Positions 8,022 to 16,348 of a stretch of 58,501 nt of DNA are shown piece after piece; within the stretch, counting starts at the first letter, position 1; the number at the start of each line of letters is the position of its first letter. A model generated the notes under the pieces. It saw nothing but the letters and a program-made list of their open reading frames with translations, was not told the DNA's origin and made no database searches. The DNA is from Ruthenibacterium sp. Lineage in GTDB: Bacteria; Bacillota; Clostridia; Oscillospirales; Ruminococcaceae. Made by a program: the position numbers and the translations under genes. The DNA is taken from contig JAHHSK010000003.1 in assembly GCA_020025255.1 (NCBI GenBank), positions 1 through 58,501 of the forward strand, written 5' to 3'.

Positions 8022-9836
8022 TTAATCTTTCCAATAGGATTCGGTATTCGAAACCGTATTTTGGGGTTGAGGAGCCTCAGCAGGCTGTGTGCAGGAAGGC
8101 GGATTCGGCACAGTGCGGGATGCCTGCCGTGCGGCGGCCTGACGCTGTGCGTTAAGGTTAGCTGCCTTTTGACGCTGCGCTTCTGCCTGAAGCTGTGCAA
8201 TCTGTTCCGGAGTAATGGCTGCAAACTGCATGGTGGATTGCGGCGGGTGCACAAAATTGCGGGAAGGGGGTGGCGGTGCAGGCCACGCAATCGGTTTCAC
8301 ATTCAATTTGACCGGAGCCGGTTCATCTGCTTTTTCCGCATCGGGAACCGCAACCGGCACAACCGGTTCCGGTTCGGCTGGCGCGGCCGGAGCCGGGATG
8401 CTGACACTTGCAGCGGCTTGTTCCGGCGCGGCTTTTTTACGGCGATGGAATGCGCCGAAGAAGCCGCGGTGCTTTTTCTTATCGGGAACGGCTTTGTGTT
8501 CCGGTTCACTTTCCGGTTCCAAAATCGATTCGTTATGCAAGGGAACGGTGCTGGCCGGGGTCTGCGACCAGAGAGCCTCATCACGACGTGCCGGTGCAGC
8601 GTCGGCAGAAGGCAGCGGCGAAGCTTGCGGTGCCGGGGCGCTGTCTTCAAACGAGACGGCATTGGGCTGCCATGCTTCCCACATGCCGGGATCGATCGGC
8701 TGCGCATCGGCATCCGGCTCCGAAACAGGCAGCGTGGATTCCGGCTGTGCGGGAATCGGCTGCGCATTCTGCGGCTGTGCACCAAGGCGCTCAAGCTCTG
8801 CCTGACGCGCAACCTGAGCCAGTTTTTCTTCTTCTGCAAGCCTTGCTTCGGAAGAACGCCGCGTTTCCTGAACATGGCGGATCGCCTGCAAATGTTCCGC
8901 ATTTGCACGGTCATAATCGAAAGCCTCGGGATCTACTGTCTGGGGACAAGCAGCCGGGGCCTGCGGTGAAAGCGCGGCTTGTGATTCATCAAATTGGATT
9001 TCCAGTGCGGGCTGTGCCGGGGTCTGCGCGGCATCGGAGTCAAAGAGCGGCTGCGTCTGGGCAGAATCCGCCGCTTCCGGTGCATCCGGCACGGGTTCGG
9101 CACAAGGAGTGCTAAGGGAATCCGCTTCCGGCTCAAGCTGTTCCGGTTCCACAGGCTTTTCGGCAGCCGCCTGCGGGCAAGAAGCCGACAGAGAAGCTTT
9201 GGAATCTTCTTCAGCTTGCTGCTGTGCGGCAAGCTGAGCCTGCAGTGCCCGACGCGCCTGCTCTTCCGCGCGCTGACGCGCTGCATTTTCCTGGTTTTCG
9301 CGTGCCTTCAAAGCGGCACCGAAATCGATCGGCTTCCACTTCGGCGGCTCGGCAGGGGGTTCCGGCCGGGATACAGGTGTCGGGGGAACCACTTCGACCG
9401 CAGGCTGCGGCTGAGCCTGCGGCTCGGCATGCCCGCGGCGCCCGCCCTTTGCTTTGGGCTGTGCCGGCGCGGCGGTTTGCTGCCCGGCAAGCGGAATATC
9501 CGTCAGCTTGGGCAGTTCGATCGTTTTATGATCCAGGGACTGCACCGGTTCCAGCTCGGTATGCGGCACCGGTTCCAAGGGCGGTGCCGGGGTCTGTGTC
9601 TGTGCCTGTGTGCGGACAACTTCGCGCAGGGCAAGGATCTCTTGCAATTTTGCAACGAAAAGTCCGATCGTAGCAATACCCAGCACCGCAGTACACAGCA
9701 GCATCATGGTGTGGATGGTGCTGTTGAAGATTTTGTTGCTGAGCAGAAGCCATGCGCAGACACCAAGCAGCGCACACAGCATCGTAACGGTCAGTACAGT
9801 TGCGATGATTTTTCGTCTCAGTTCTTGTTTTGCCAT
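8022..9836 (-). CDS. Membrane protein with long Pro/Ala/Gln/Glu-rich cytoplasmic tail, function unknown
   Basis: 604 residues, family not recognised. After a short basic N-terminus (MAKQELRRK), two hydrophobic segments (about residues 11-30 and 38-58) form a membrane hairpin. The remaining 540 residues are low-complexity: proline-rich, with acidic stretches, an Ala/Gln/Arg coiled-coil-like part near 185-215, and a basic HRRKKAAP patch near 465. No cysteine-rich or enzymatic motif was seen. The ATG at 9836 follows a GGAG by 8 bases. It is the last gene of the tsaE-tsaB-rpiB-upp operon, 50 bases after upp. The tail may be a scaffold or wall-spanning spacer, depending on topology; both ends would be on the same side. 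Reading-frame integrity over 1.8 kb supports a real gene. Confidence 0.75.
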   Translation of the reverse strand: MAKQELRRKIIATVLTVTMLCALLGVCAWLLLSNKIFNSTIHTMMLLCTAVLGIATIGLFVAKLQEILALREVVRTQAQTQTPAPPLEPVPHTELEPVQSLDHKTIELPKLTDIPLAGQQTAAPAQPKAKGGRRGHAEPQAQPQPAVEVVPPTPVSRPEPPAEPPKWKPIDFGAALKARENQENAARQRAEEQARRALQAQLAAQQQAEEDSKASLSASCPQAAAEKPVEPEQLEPEADSLSTPCAEPVPDAPEAADSAQTQPLFDSDAAQTPAQPALEIQFDESQAALSPQAPAACPQTVDPEAFDYDRANAEHLQAIRHVQETRRSSEARLAEEEKLAQVARQAELERLGAQPQNAQPIPAQPESTLPVSEPDADAQPIDPGMWEAWQPNAVSFEDSAPAPQASPLPSADAAPARRDEALWSQTPASTVPLHNESILEPESEPEHKAVPDKKKHRGFFGAFHRRKKAAPEQAAASVSIPAPAAPAEPEPVVPVAVPDAEKADEPAPVKLNVKPIAWPAPPPPSRNFVHPPQSTMQFAAITPEQIAQLQAEAQRQKAANLNAQRQAAARQASRTVPNPPSCTQPAEAPQPQNTVSNTESYWKD

Positions 9837-9886
9837 ATCATTGCTCCACTCATAGAGCGATTGTTCCGATGTGGGGAACAACACTC

Positions 9887-10516
9887 TTATTTTGTGCCGA
9901 AGATGCGGTCGCCCGCATCCCCGAGCCCCGGAATAATGTAACCGTTCTCATTGAGTTTTTCATCCAGTGCGGCGATGTAGATATCAACATCGGGATGTGC
10001 TGCCTGCAGACGCTCCAGTCCTTCGGGAGCACCGATGATGCCGATGAATTTAATGGTTTTGACGCCGCGCTTTTTGATTTGGCTGATCGCATCGATTGCG
10101 CTGCCGCCGGTCGCGAGCATCGGATCCAGAACGATCACCTCGCGCTCTGCGATATCTTCGGGCAGTTTGCAGTAATATTCAACCGGCTCCAGCGTATCCT
10201 CGTTGCGGTACAGGCCGATATGCCCGACCTTTGCAGCGGGAAGAAGCGCCAGCATGCCATCCACCATGCCAAGCCCTGCGCGCAGGATCGGCACCAGCGC
10301 AAGCTTTCTGCCGGAAAGCATATGCGTCTTTGCCACCGCAACCGGGGTTTCGATTTCCACTTCCTCGGTGGGAAGATCGCGCGTCGCTTCGTAGCACAGC
10401 AGGGTCGCAAGTTCGCTTACAAGCTCCTTGAATTCTTTGGTTCCGGTATTTTTATTGCGAAGCAGGCTTACTTTGTGATGTACGAGGGGGTGATCCATAA
10501 TGACGGTTTTGCTCAT
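9887..10516 (-). CDS. upp: Uracil phosphoribosyltransferase
   Basis: 209 residues, the standard length of UPRT, which makes UMP from uracil and PRPP in pyrimidine salvage. The PRPP-binding loop VLDPMLATGGSA is near residues 128-139, LVPILRAGLGMVDGM near 75-90 and the uracil-contacting GYIIPGLGDAGDR at the C-terminus. The ATG at 10516 follows AAAGGAG by 11 bases; a TTG nearer the site (10525) is too close to be used. It lies 50 bases downstream of rpiB in one operon. Confidence 0.97.
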   Translation of the reverse strand: MSKTVIMDHPLVHHKVSLLRNKNTGTKEFKELVSELATLLCYEATRDLPTEEVEIETPVAVAKTHMLSGRKLALVPILRAGLGMVDGMLALLPAAKVGHIGLYRNEDTLEPVEYYCKLPEDIAEREVIVLDPMLATGGSAIDAISQIKKRGVKTIKFIGIIGAPEGLERLQAAHPDVDIYIAALDEKLNENGYIIPGLGDAGDRIFGTK

Positions 10517-10566
10517 TGTTTTCAATCTCCTTTTATCTTCAGCTATGCATTAGGGTTCCGTGCTTT

Positions 10567-11013
10567 TCAGCGCTTTTCCAGCGCGGATATCTTTTCGATC
10601 CGGGCACAGTGGCGGCCGCCTTCAAAATCAGAGGTCAGAAAAAGATCCGCAAGTTCGCATGCAAGGCCGGGGCCGACAACGCGTCCGCCCATGCACAGCA
10701 CATTGGCGTCATTGTGCAGACGGGTATACTTGGCGCTGAAGGAATCGCTGCAGCAGCATGCGCGGATGCCTTGGATCTTATTGGCAGCCATGCTGATGCC
10801 CACGCCGGTGCCGCAGAACAAAAGAGCACAGCGGCAGTCCCCGTTCACAACAGCCTCACAAGGAGGAACGGCCATGTCAGGGTAATCTACCGACGCTTCG
10901 CTGTGAGTGCCGAAATCCACATATTCGACACCGATTTCGTCCAGATGCTTCTTGACAGCTTCCTTTAAGGCGTAGCCGCCGTGATCGGCACCGAGAGCAA
11001 CGGGTTTTTCCAT
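10567..11013 (-). CDS. rpiB: Ribose-5-phosphate isomerase B
   Basis: 148 residues, the usual RpiB size, interconverting ribose-5-P and ribulose-5-P in the pentose phosphate pathway. Diagnostic motifs are GADHGGYALKE at the N-terminus, the catalytic Cys in LLFCGTGVGISMAANK near residue 66, and HNDANVLCMGGR. The reading frame stays open far upstream because of an overlap with tsaB sequence in another frame, but the ATG at 11013 with GGGAGATG 9 bases ahead is the evident start. It may be a relative acting on allose-6-P; the isomerase family is clear, the substrate less so. Confidence 0.94.
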   Translation of the reverse strand: MEKPVALGADHGGYALKEAVKKHLDEIGVEYVDFGTHSEASVDYPDMAVPPCEAVVNGDCRCALLFCGTGVGISMAANKIQGIRACCCSDSFSAKYTRLHNDANVLCMGGRVVGPGLACELADLFLTSDFEGGRHCARIEKISALEKR

Positions 11014-11068
11014 AAATGATACATCTCCCTCTCTGCACATAAGCAGAGCTAATTTCCAGTTTGTTTTT

Positions 11069-11758
11069 TTATTGCTTTGACAGACGTTCGGCGCGTTCGC
11101 GCTCGGCCTGAGAAAGTCTGAGATATTCCGGGGTAAGTGCGTGAGCCGGAATGGTTTGCCCCGAAGCGAAAGCGGCACGGCAGACGCCGCCCGCCCGCCC
11201 AAGGCGGTAATCTTCCGGGAAAAGCCGGACGCCGCAGTCCGCTCCCACAGCATCCAGCACGATTTCGGCTCCATCGCCCATAAGCCAGATCGGTTCGCTG
11301 TGCTGTGCAGCGAACGATGCCAGTGAAGCGGCGGGCGCACTCTGATCCTCACACAGGCGGTGCACGATGCCGTCGGTACGGCGGAAAGCCGCCCAGTAAA
11401 CCTCTTTGCGGCGTGCATCCAAGGCGCAGAGAAACGTGCCGTCCATTCCGGCCGTGTAAGCCAGAGCCTCCAAAGTGGACACCGCAGCGCAGGGGGTATC
11501 GTGCACAAAGGCCATGCCTTTTACAGCGGCAAGACCGATGCGAAGGCCGGTAAAGCTGCCCGGGCCGGCGGCTGCGGCAAAGACATCGATATCGGCCGAT
11601 TTCATGCCCGCACAATCCAGTGCATGCTTGCACAGGCACAAAAGCGTTTCGCTGTGGGTATGCCCCGTGGAAAGATAGGATTCATATATCAGCCTGCCGT
11701 TTTGCAGGATCGCAACGCCGGCTGTTTTTCCGGCAGAATCCAGTCCGAAAATTGTCAA
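11069..11758 (-). CDS. tsaB: tRNA t6A synthesis protein TsaB
   Basis: 229 residues, matching TsaB (YeaZ), the ASKHA-fold partner that dimerises with TsaD to form the threonylcarbamoyl-adenosine at tRNA position 37. Seen are the N-terminal FGLDSAGKTAGVAIL, the HSETLL motif, and AAAAGPGSFTGLRIGLAAVKG. The start is a TTG at 11756-11758: it follows GAGGGGG at the right distance and overlaps the tsaE TGA by four bases (TTGA), a translational-coupling arrangement. No ATG gives a full-length TsaB. TsaD is not in the window. Confidence 0.93.
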   Translation of the reverse strand: MTIFGLDSAGKTAGVAILQNGRLIYESYLSTGHTHSETLLCLCKHALDCAGMKSADIDVFAAAAGPGSFTGLRIGLAAVKGMAFVHDTPCAAVSTLEALAYTAGMDGTFLCALDARRKEVYWAAFRRTDGIVHRLCEDQSAPAASLASFAAQHSEPIWLMGDGAEIVLDAVGADCGVRLFPEDYRLGRAGGVCRAAFASGQTIPAHALTPEYLRLSQAERERAERLSKQ

Positions 11759-12180
11759 AGCTGCGCCCCCTCGATCGAAATGCGCCTGCGTGTTTCGTCC
11801 AGGATCTGGATGTCCACGCGAATGGCAGGCTCGTCCGCAATCAGATGTGCGATGTTTTCGCTCCATTCGGCAGCGACTACGGCACCATCGTCCAAATAAT
11901 CAAAAAAGCCGGTCACCTCCAGGTCTTCCATGGTAGAGATCCGGTACATATCAAAATGTGCGAATACCTGCGGCCCGCGATATGCATTCACAATAGCAAA
12001 GGTGGGGCTGGATGCTTCATCCGTACAGCCAAGCCCCTGCGCAATGCCTTGGCAGAACGCAGTTTTCCCGGCACCAAGGCCGCCGGTAAAAAGGACTAAG
12101 TCGCCCCCGTGAAGAACCTTTGCCAGCTTTCGGCCAAGCGCGACGGTTTCCTCTTTGCAGGTGGTTTCAAATACTGCCAT
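11755..12180 (-). CDS. tsaE: tRNA t6A synthesis ATPase TsaE
   Basis: 141 residues, the normal size of TsaE, the P-loop ATPase that regenerates the TsaBD complex. The Walker A loop is FTGGLGAGKTAF near residues 31-42, followed by the family marks SPTF near 61 and HFDMYR near 77. A final EWSENI block ends the core. The ATG at 12180 follows GGAGG by 8 bases. It is the promoter-proximal gene of an operon running through tsaB, rpiB, upp and the 604-residue membrane protein. Confidence 0.95.
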   Translation of the reverse strand: MAVFETTCKEETVALGRKLAKVLHGGDLVLFTGGLGAGKTAFCQGIAQGLGCTDEASSPTFAIVNAYRGPQVFAHFDMYRISTMEDLEVTGFFDYLDDGAVVAAEWSENIAHLIADEPAIRVDIQILDETRRRISIEGAQL

Positions 12181-12249
12181 GGCACAGGCCTCCGATGTGT
12201 GTTTCTTTGATGCGATCGAGACAGAGTATTCATACATACGCGTGTTTTT

Positions 12250-12278
12250 ATTATATACAAAAATAGCCTTTCTGTAAA
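12250..12278 (-). promoter_or_regulatory. Sigma-A promoter of the tsaE operon
   Basis: On the minus strand TTTACA (12273-12278), a 17-base spacer and TATAAT (12250-12255), about 70 bases upstream of the tsaE start. Confidence 0.75.
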
Positions 12279-12340
12279 GTGTGCAAAAAGGGAAAGGGGT
12301 GTATAAACCTTGTAAAACGAGGCGAACGAGCGCTTTTCAA

Positions 12341-12370
12341 CAAAAAAACGACAGCGTTTCCGCTGCCGTT
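12341..12370 (-). terminator. Terminator downstream of the DUF378 gene
   Basis: On the minus strand AACGGCAGCG, GAAA loop, CGCTGTCGTT and then a T-run. It lies 20 bases beyond the stop codon of the DUF378 gene. Confidence 0.8.
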
Positions 12371-12389
12371 GCCGGATTATGCCGCCGCC

Positions 12390-12596
12390 TTAGGATTCAA
12401 GCGGCGAAGAGCTGAACAGGCTGGGGATCGAACAGAGTGCTGCGATCCCGACAAGGGTATACACGATGCGCGCTGCAATTCCGGCGCTGCCGCCGAAAAG
12501 CCAGGCGACAAGATTGAAGCTGAACAGACCGATCAGACCCCAGTTGATGCCGCCGATGATAATAAGGATGATACAGATTTTGTAAAACAGGTTCAT
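12390..12596 (-). CDS. DUF378 small membrane protein
   Basis: 68 residues. Two hydrophobic helices (about 5-25 and 36-58) and the motif IIGGINWGLIGLFSFNLVAWLFGG match DUF378 proteins such as B. subtilis YuzA, whose role is not known. The start at 12596 follows AAAGGA by about 10 bases. It has its own terminator and lies downstream of the UPF0210 gene with a 110-base gap, so it is probably a separate unit or a weakly linked last gene. Confidence 0.88.
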   Translation of the reverse strand: MNLFYKICIILIIIGGINWGLIGLFSFNLVAWLFGGSAGIAARIVYTLVGIAALCSIPSLFSSSPLES

Positions 12597-12706
12597 AAGC
12601 ACACGTCCTTTCTGACAGTAGTGTTGGCGGCAGAAAGAAAAATATGCCTTGGAAAAAAACTTTATCAAAAAAACCGCCCTTCTTACGAAAAGCGGTTTGC
12701 AAAAAA

Positions 12707-14068
12707 TCAATTCTTCAAGGCTTGAAGCGGGGCGGGGATGCGTCCGCCGCGATTGACGAATACTGCCGGGGAAAACGGACTGATCGGCAGGATCGGCGCA
12801 TAGCCCAGCAGGCCGCCGAAATCCAGGACATCGCCTTCTTTGCGCCCGATCGCGGGGATGACGCGCACAGCGGTTGTCTTGGTGTTCACCATGCCGATGG
12901 CTGCTTCATCTGCAATCAGGGCAGAGATCACGGCGGCATCCGTGTCGCCGGGGATGACGACCATATCGATGCCCACACTGCATACGGCGGTCATAGCCTC
13001 CAGCCGTTCGATCGTCAGGCTGCCGCGCTCCACGGCCTTGATCATGCCGTCATCCTCTGATACGGGAATGAATGCGCCGGAAAGACCGCCGACATGGTTC
13101 GATGCCATGACACCGCCTTTTTTTACGGCATCGTTCAGCATGGCAAGGGTCGCGGTCGTACCGCAGCCGCCGCAGCTTTCCAGCCCGATTTCTTCCAGAA
13201 TGTTGGCGACCGAATCACCGGGAGCCGGGGTGGGGGCAAGCGAAAGATCGACAATGCCGAACGGAACGCCCAGCCGTTCGCTGGCAAGGCGGCCCACAAG
13301 CTGGCCCATGCGCGTGATTTTGAATGCGGTGCGCTTGATCAGCTCGGCAACCTCGTCCAGGGAGGCATCCTTGGGCAGCTTGGCAAGTGCAGCCCGCACA
13401 GCACCCGGCCCGGAAACGCCGACATGGATCACACAATCCGGCTCACCCACGCCATGGAACGCGCCGGCCATAAAGGGGTTATCTTCCGGTGCGTTGCAGA
13501 AAACGACAAGCTTTGCCGCGCCGGTGCACATGCGTTCCTGCGTAAGCTCTGCCGCCTGCCGGATGATCGGCCCCATCATTTTGACAGCATCCATGTTGAT
13601 GCCGGTTTTTGTGGAACCGATGTTTACACTGCTGCATACATATTCGGTGCTTGCCAGTGCTTCGGGGATGCTGCGGATCAGGCGTTCGTCACCGGCAGAA
13701 AAGCCCTTGTGCACCAAAGCGGAATAACCGCCCACAAAGTTGACACCGATGGCACGCGCGGCAGCATCCAGCGTTTTTGCGTACCATACGGGGTCGGCAT
13801 CCGGCGCGCTGGCAAGCAGCATCGCGATCGGGGTGACGGAAATGCGCTTGTTTACAATCGGCATCCCGTAGGTGGCAGAGATTTCCTCTGCGGTTTTGAC
13901 AAGATCCTTTGCTTTTTCTGTGATTTTGCGATAAATCTTTTCGCACGCTTTTTTTCCATCGGGGTCTGCACAGTCCAGCAGGGAAATACCCATAGTGACG
14001 GTGCGCACATCCAGGTGCTCATCGGAAATCATTTTGATCGTTTCAAGGATATCATTGGTATTCAGCAT
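12707..14068 (-). CDS. UPF0210 family protein (PFL-like)
   Basis: 453 residues, full length for UPF0210/DUF711, a family structurally related to pyruvate formate-lyase-like barrels with no established reaction. Typical blocks are the N-terminal DILETIKMI, RTVTMGISLLDC, NFVGGYSALVHKG, CSSVNIGSTKTGINMDA, a glycine-rich VNVG-like HVGVSGPGAV stretch, and GGCGTTATLAMLNDAVKKGG near the C-terminal third. The ATG follows AAGGAG by 9 bases. It is 15 bases downstream of a UPF0237 ACT-domain gene; the same pair is conserved in many Firmicutes, suggesting that the ACT protein regulates it. Confidence 0.94.
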   Translation of the reverse strand: MLNTNDILETIKMISDEHLDVRTVTMGISLLDCADPDGKKACEKIYRKITEKAKDLVKTAEEISATYGMPIVNKRISVTPIAMLLASAPDADPVWYAKTLDAAARAIGVNFVGGYSALVHKGFSAGDERLIRSIPEALASTEYVCSSVNIGSTKTGINMDAVKMMGPIIRQAAELTQERMCTGAAKLVVFCNAPEDNPFMAGAFHGVGEPDCVIHVGVSGPGAVRAALAKLPKDASLDEVAELIKRTAFKITRMGQLVGRLASERLGVPFGIVDLSLAPTPAPGDSVANILEEIGLESCGGCGTTATLAMLNDAVKKGGVMASNHVGGLSGAFIPVSEDDGMIKAVERGSLTIERLEAMTAVCSVGIDMVVIPGDTDAAVISALIADEAAIGMVNTKTTAVRVIPAIGRKEGDVLDFGGLLGYAPILPISPFSPAVFVNRGGRIPAPLQALKN

Positions 14069-14083
14069 GTCCCGGCTCCTTCC

Positions 14084-14353
14084 TTAAATGCGGTGCATGG
14101 CATCGAACATTTCCTGCCGGGTGCAGCGAACATCCACATCCAGTGCCTTGCCTTGTGCGGCAAGCTTTTCCGTAAATTGTTCAAAGGTAAGCGGACTGTG
14201 CGAAATATCGACCAGCATGATCATGGCAAACATGCCGGCTATGATATTTTGGGTAACTTCTTCTACATTGGCATTAGCCTGTGCGCAGGCTGTGCAGATC
14301 TGTGCAAGGATGCCGACCTTGTCCTTGCCGGAAACTGTGATGACAGCTTTCAT
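14084..14353 (-). CDS. ACT-domain protein, UPF0237 family
   Basis: 89 residues forming one ACT domain, a ligand-binding fold that usually senses amino acids. MKAVITVSGKDKVGILAQI at the start and VEEVTQNIIAGMFAMIMLVDI are typical of UPF0237. The start at 14353 is preceded by AAGGGG and GGG runs. It is translated just ahead of the UPF0210 gene and diverges from an Lrp-family regulator, so all of these may belong to amino-acid-responsive physiology. The ligand is unknown. Confidence 0.92.
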   Translation of the reverse strand: MKAVITVSGKDKVGILAQICTACAQANANVEEVTQNIIAGMFAMIMLVDISHSPLTFEQFTEKLAAQGKALDVDVRCTRQEMFDAMHRI

Positions 14354-14500
14354 ATCCCTAACCCCTTTTCGTTTCTCGGTTGCAGCGTATTGACGCCGCA
14401 CCCATATTCAGCATAAGTATAGCAAAAAAAGAAGAAAGAAAAAAGTACCTGCACATAAAAAGTACGGCGGCGCAGGAAAAACAAACAAGGAAATCCGATG

Positions 14501-14529
14501 TTTACTTTCGGCGCGGGATTTATTATAAT
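14501..14529 (+). promoter_or_regulatory. Sigma-A promoter of the Lrp/aminotransferase operon
   Basis: TTTACT (14501-14506), 17-base spacer, TATAAT (14524-14529), 57 bases ahead of the start codon. Confidence 0.75.
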
Positions 14530-14586
14530 GTATGTAATTATCGCGCGGAACGCGATACGCAAAAGGGAAAGAAGGGAGAAAACCTT

Positions 14587-15060
14587 ATGGAGAAAATTTT
14601 GAAGATTCTGGAAAGCAACGCCCGGATCAGCGTGGAAGAAATCGCCGCGATGACAGGGCTTTCCATGCAGGAAATCGCACAGCGTATCGATGCATGCGAA
14701 CAGGCGAACGTCATTACAGGGTATCGCACCCTTGTAAACTGGGAAAAAACAAAAGTGGAGCATGTGCAGGCTCTGATCGAGCTGCGTGTTTCCCCAAAGC
14801 GGGACTGCGGCTTTGATGAAATTGCCGCACGCATTGCCCGTTTCGATGAGGTGGACAGTGTGATGCTGATGAGCGGCGGGTACGATCTGTCGCTGATGAT
14901 GACGGGAAAAAGCTTTCAGGATATTGCACTTTTTGTTGCGCGCCGTTTAAGCCCGTTGGATGACGTGCTGAGCACCGCCACGCATTTTGTTCTGCGCACA
15001 TATAAAAAAGATGGGGTGCTTTTCAATGCGGAGCACACCGATGAACGGGAGCTTCAATAA
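14587..15060 (+). CDS. Lrp/AsnC family transcriptional regulator
   Basis: 157 residues. The N-terminal winged helix (ILKILESNARISVEEIAAMTGLSMQEIAQRI) and C-terminal RAM/ACT-like domain (RVSPKRDCGFDEIAARIARF, DEVDSVMLMSGGYDLSLMM) are those of Lrp/AsnC proteins, which bind DNA as octamers and sense amino acids. The open frame begins at 14380, but the ATG at 14587 follows AAGGGAG by 9 bases and begins the domain properly. Its stop overlaps the start of the aminotransferase by one base, so it probably controls that gene and itself. Confidence 0.95.
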   Translation: MEKILKILESNARISVEEIAAMTGLSMQEIAQRIDACEQANVITGYRTLVNWEKTKVEHVQALIELRVSPKRDCGFDEIAARIARFDEVDSVMLMSGGYDLSLMMTGKSFQDIALFVARRLSPLDDVLSTATHFVLRTYKKDGVLFNAEHTDERELQ

Positions 15061-16232
15061 TGGATTATACAAATATTATTTCGCGCGGGGCGCAGGAAAT
15101 GCGGCCTTCGGGAATACGCAAATTTTTTGATATAGCCGCCGAAATGAAGGACTGCATTTCGCTCGGTGTAGGGGAACCGGATTTTAAAACACCATGGGCT
15201 GTGCGCGATGCCGGCATCCGCAGCTTGGAAAAGGGCAGCACCTGGTATACAAGCAATTCGGGTCTGCTGGAACTGCGCCAGGAAATCTGCCGGTATCTTT
15301 CCCGGCGCATGGGGCTTGCGTATCAGGAAAAGGAAACCCTGATCACGGTCGGCGGCTCGGAAGCGATCGATATGTGCATCCGGGCTTTGGTGAATCCGGG
15401 GGATGAAGTGGTTATTCCGGAGCCGTGCTTTGTGTGCTATTATCCGATCACCACGCTGACAGGCGGCGTGCCGGTTCCGGTGCCGCTGCGGGCGGAAAAC
15501 GGGTTCCGTCTTACAGTGGAAGAGCTGGAAAAGGCTGTTACGCCGAAAACAAAGCTGATTATTTTTCCGTTCCCGTGCAATCCCACGGGGGCAGTAATGC
15601 GGCAGGAAGATCTGGAACCGATCGCACGCTTCCTTCAGGATAAGGATATCATGGTGCTTTCGGATGAAATCTATGCCGAGCTGACGTACGGCAGCAGACG
15701 CCATGTCAGCATTGCCGGCCTGCCGGGGATGAAGGAACGCACGATCGTGGTCAACGGCTTTTCCAAAGCATATGCCATGACGGGCTGGCGTCTGGGCTAT
15801 GCCTGCGGCCCGGAGCCGATCATCAAAGTGATGACAAAGATCCACCAGTCTGCCATTATGTGTGCGCCGACAACCAGCCAGTATGCGGCGGTGACGGCAC
15901 TGCAGAAATGCGATGAGGATATCGAAAACATGCGCGATGAATACGATATGCGCCGCCGCTGGCTTGTCAGCCGTCTCAATCAGCTGGGGCTTACCTGCTT
16001 TGAGCCGGAAGGGGCGTTTTATGCGTTCCCGTCGATTCAGAGCACCGGCTTAAGCAGTGAGGAGTTTTGTGAAAAGCTGCTGTTCAGCAAAAAGGTTGCG
16101 GTAGTACCCGGAAATGCCTTCGGGGATTCGGGGGAAGGACATGTGCGCATCAGCTACTCGTATTCCATTGCGCATTTGAAAGAGGCGCTGCATCGGATCG
16201 AGGAATTTTTGCAGGAATTGCAGAGCCGGTAA
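15060..16232 (+). CDS. PLP-dependent aminotransferase, class I/II
   Basis: 390 residues, fold type I. The PLP lysine is in VNGFSKAYAMTGWRLGY near residue 233, the PLP-phosphate and ring contacts in FPCNPTGAV and LSDEIYAELTYG, and the terminal carboxylate-binding Arg in GEGHVRISYSYS. It belongs to the group of aspartate/aromatic aminotransferases that commonly follows an Lrp-type regulator in Clostridia. The amino donor cannot be read from sequence. The ATG overlaps the preceding TAA (TAATG), giving tight translational coupling. Confidence 0.94.
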   Translation: MDYTNIISRGAQEMRPSGIRKFFDIAAEMKDCISLGVGEPDFKTPWAVRDAGIRSLEKGSTWYTSNSGLLELRQEICRYLSRRMGLAYQEKETLITVGGSEAIDMCIRALVNPGDEVVIPEPCFVCYYPITTLTGGVPVPVPLRAENGFRLTVEELEKAVTPKTKLIIFPFPCNPTGAVMRQEDLEPIARFLQDKDIMVLSDEIYAELTYGSRRHVSIAGLPGMKERTIVVNGFSKAYAMTGWRLGYACGPEPIIKVMTKIHQSAIMCAPTTSQYAAVTALQKCDEDIENMRDEYDMRRRWLVSRLNQLGLTCFEPEGAFYAFPSIQSTGLSSEEFCEKLLFSKKVAVVPGNAFGDSGEGHVRISYSYSIAHLKEALHRIEEFLQELQSR

Positions 16233-16348
16233 CGAGATCGAAAGAGGATTGCTGCGCTGATATCCCCGCGCGCGATCGGTTCGATCAAGGCACTGGAAGG
16301 AACGATTTCGGTTGGCTTCAACGGGAAATCACGCAGGGAGGGATTTTA

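Noticed and set aside
13094..14416. 440-codon open frame opposite UPF0210 and ACT genes
   Set aside because: Spans two real genes and their spacer in antisense; shadow of codon bias.
16233..16348. Possible tRNA or small RNA between the aminotransferase and ispE genes, suggested by a GGTTCGATC word
   Set aside because: No acceptor stem or cloverleaf can be drawn around it; it is plain spacer.
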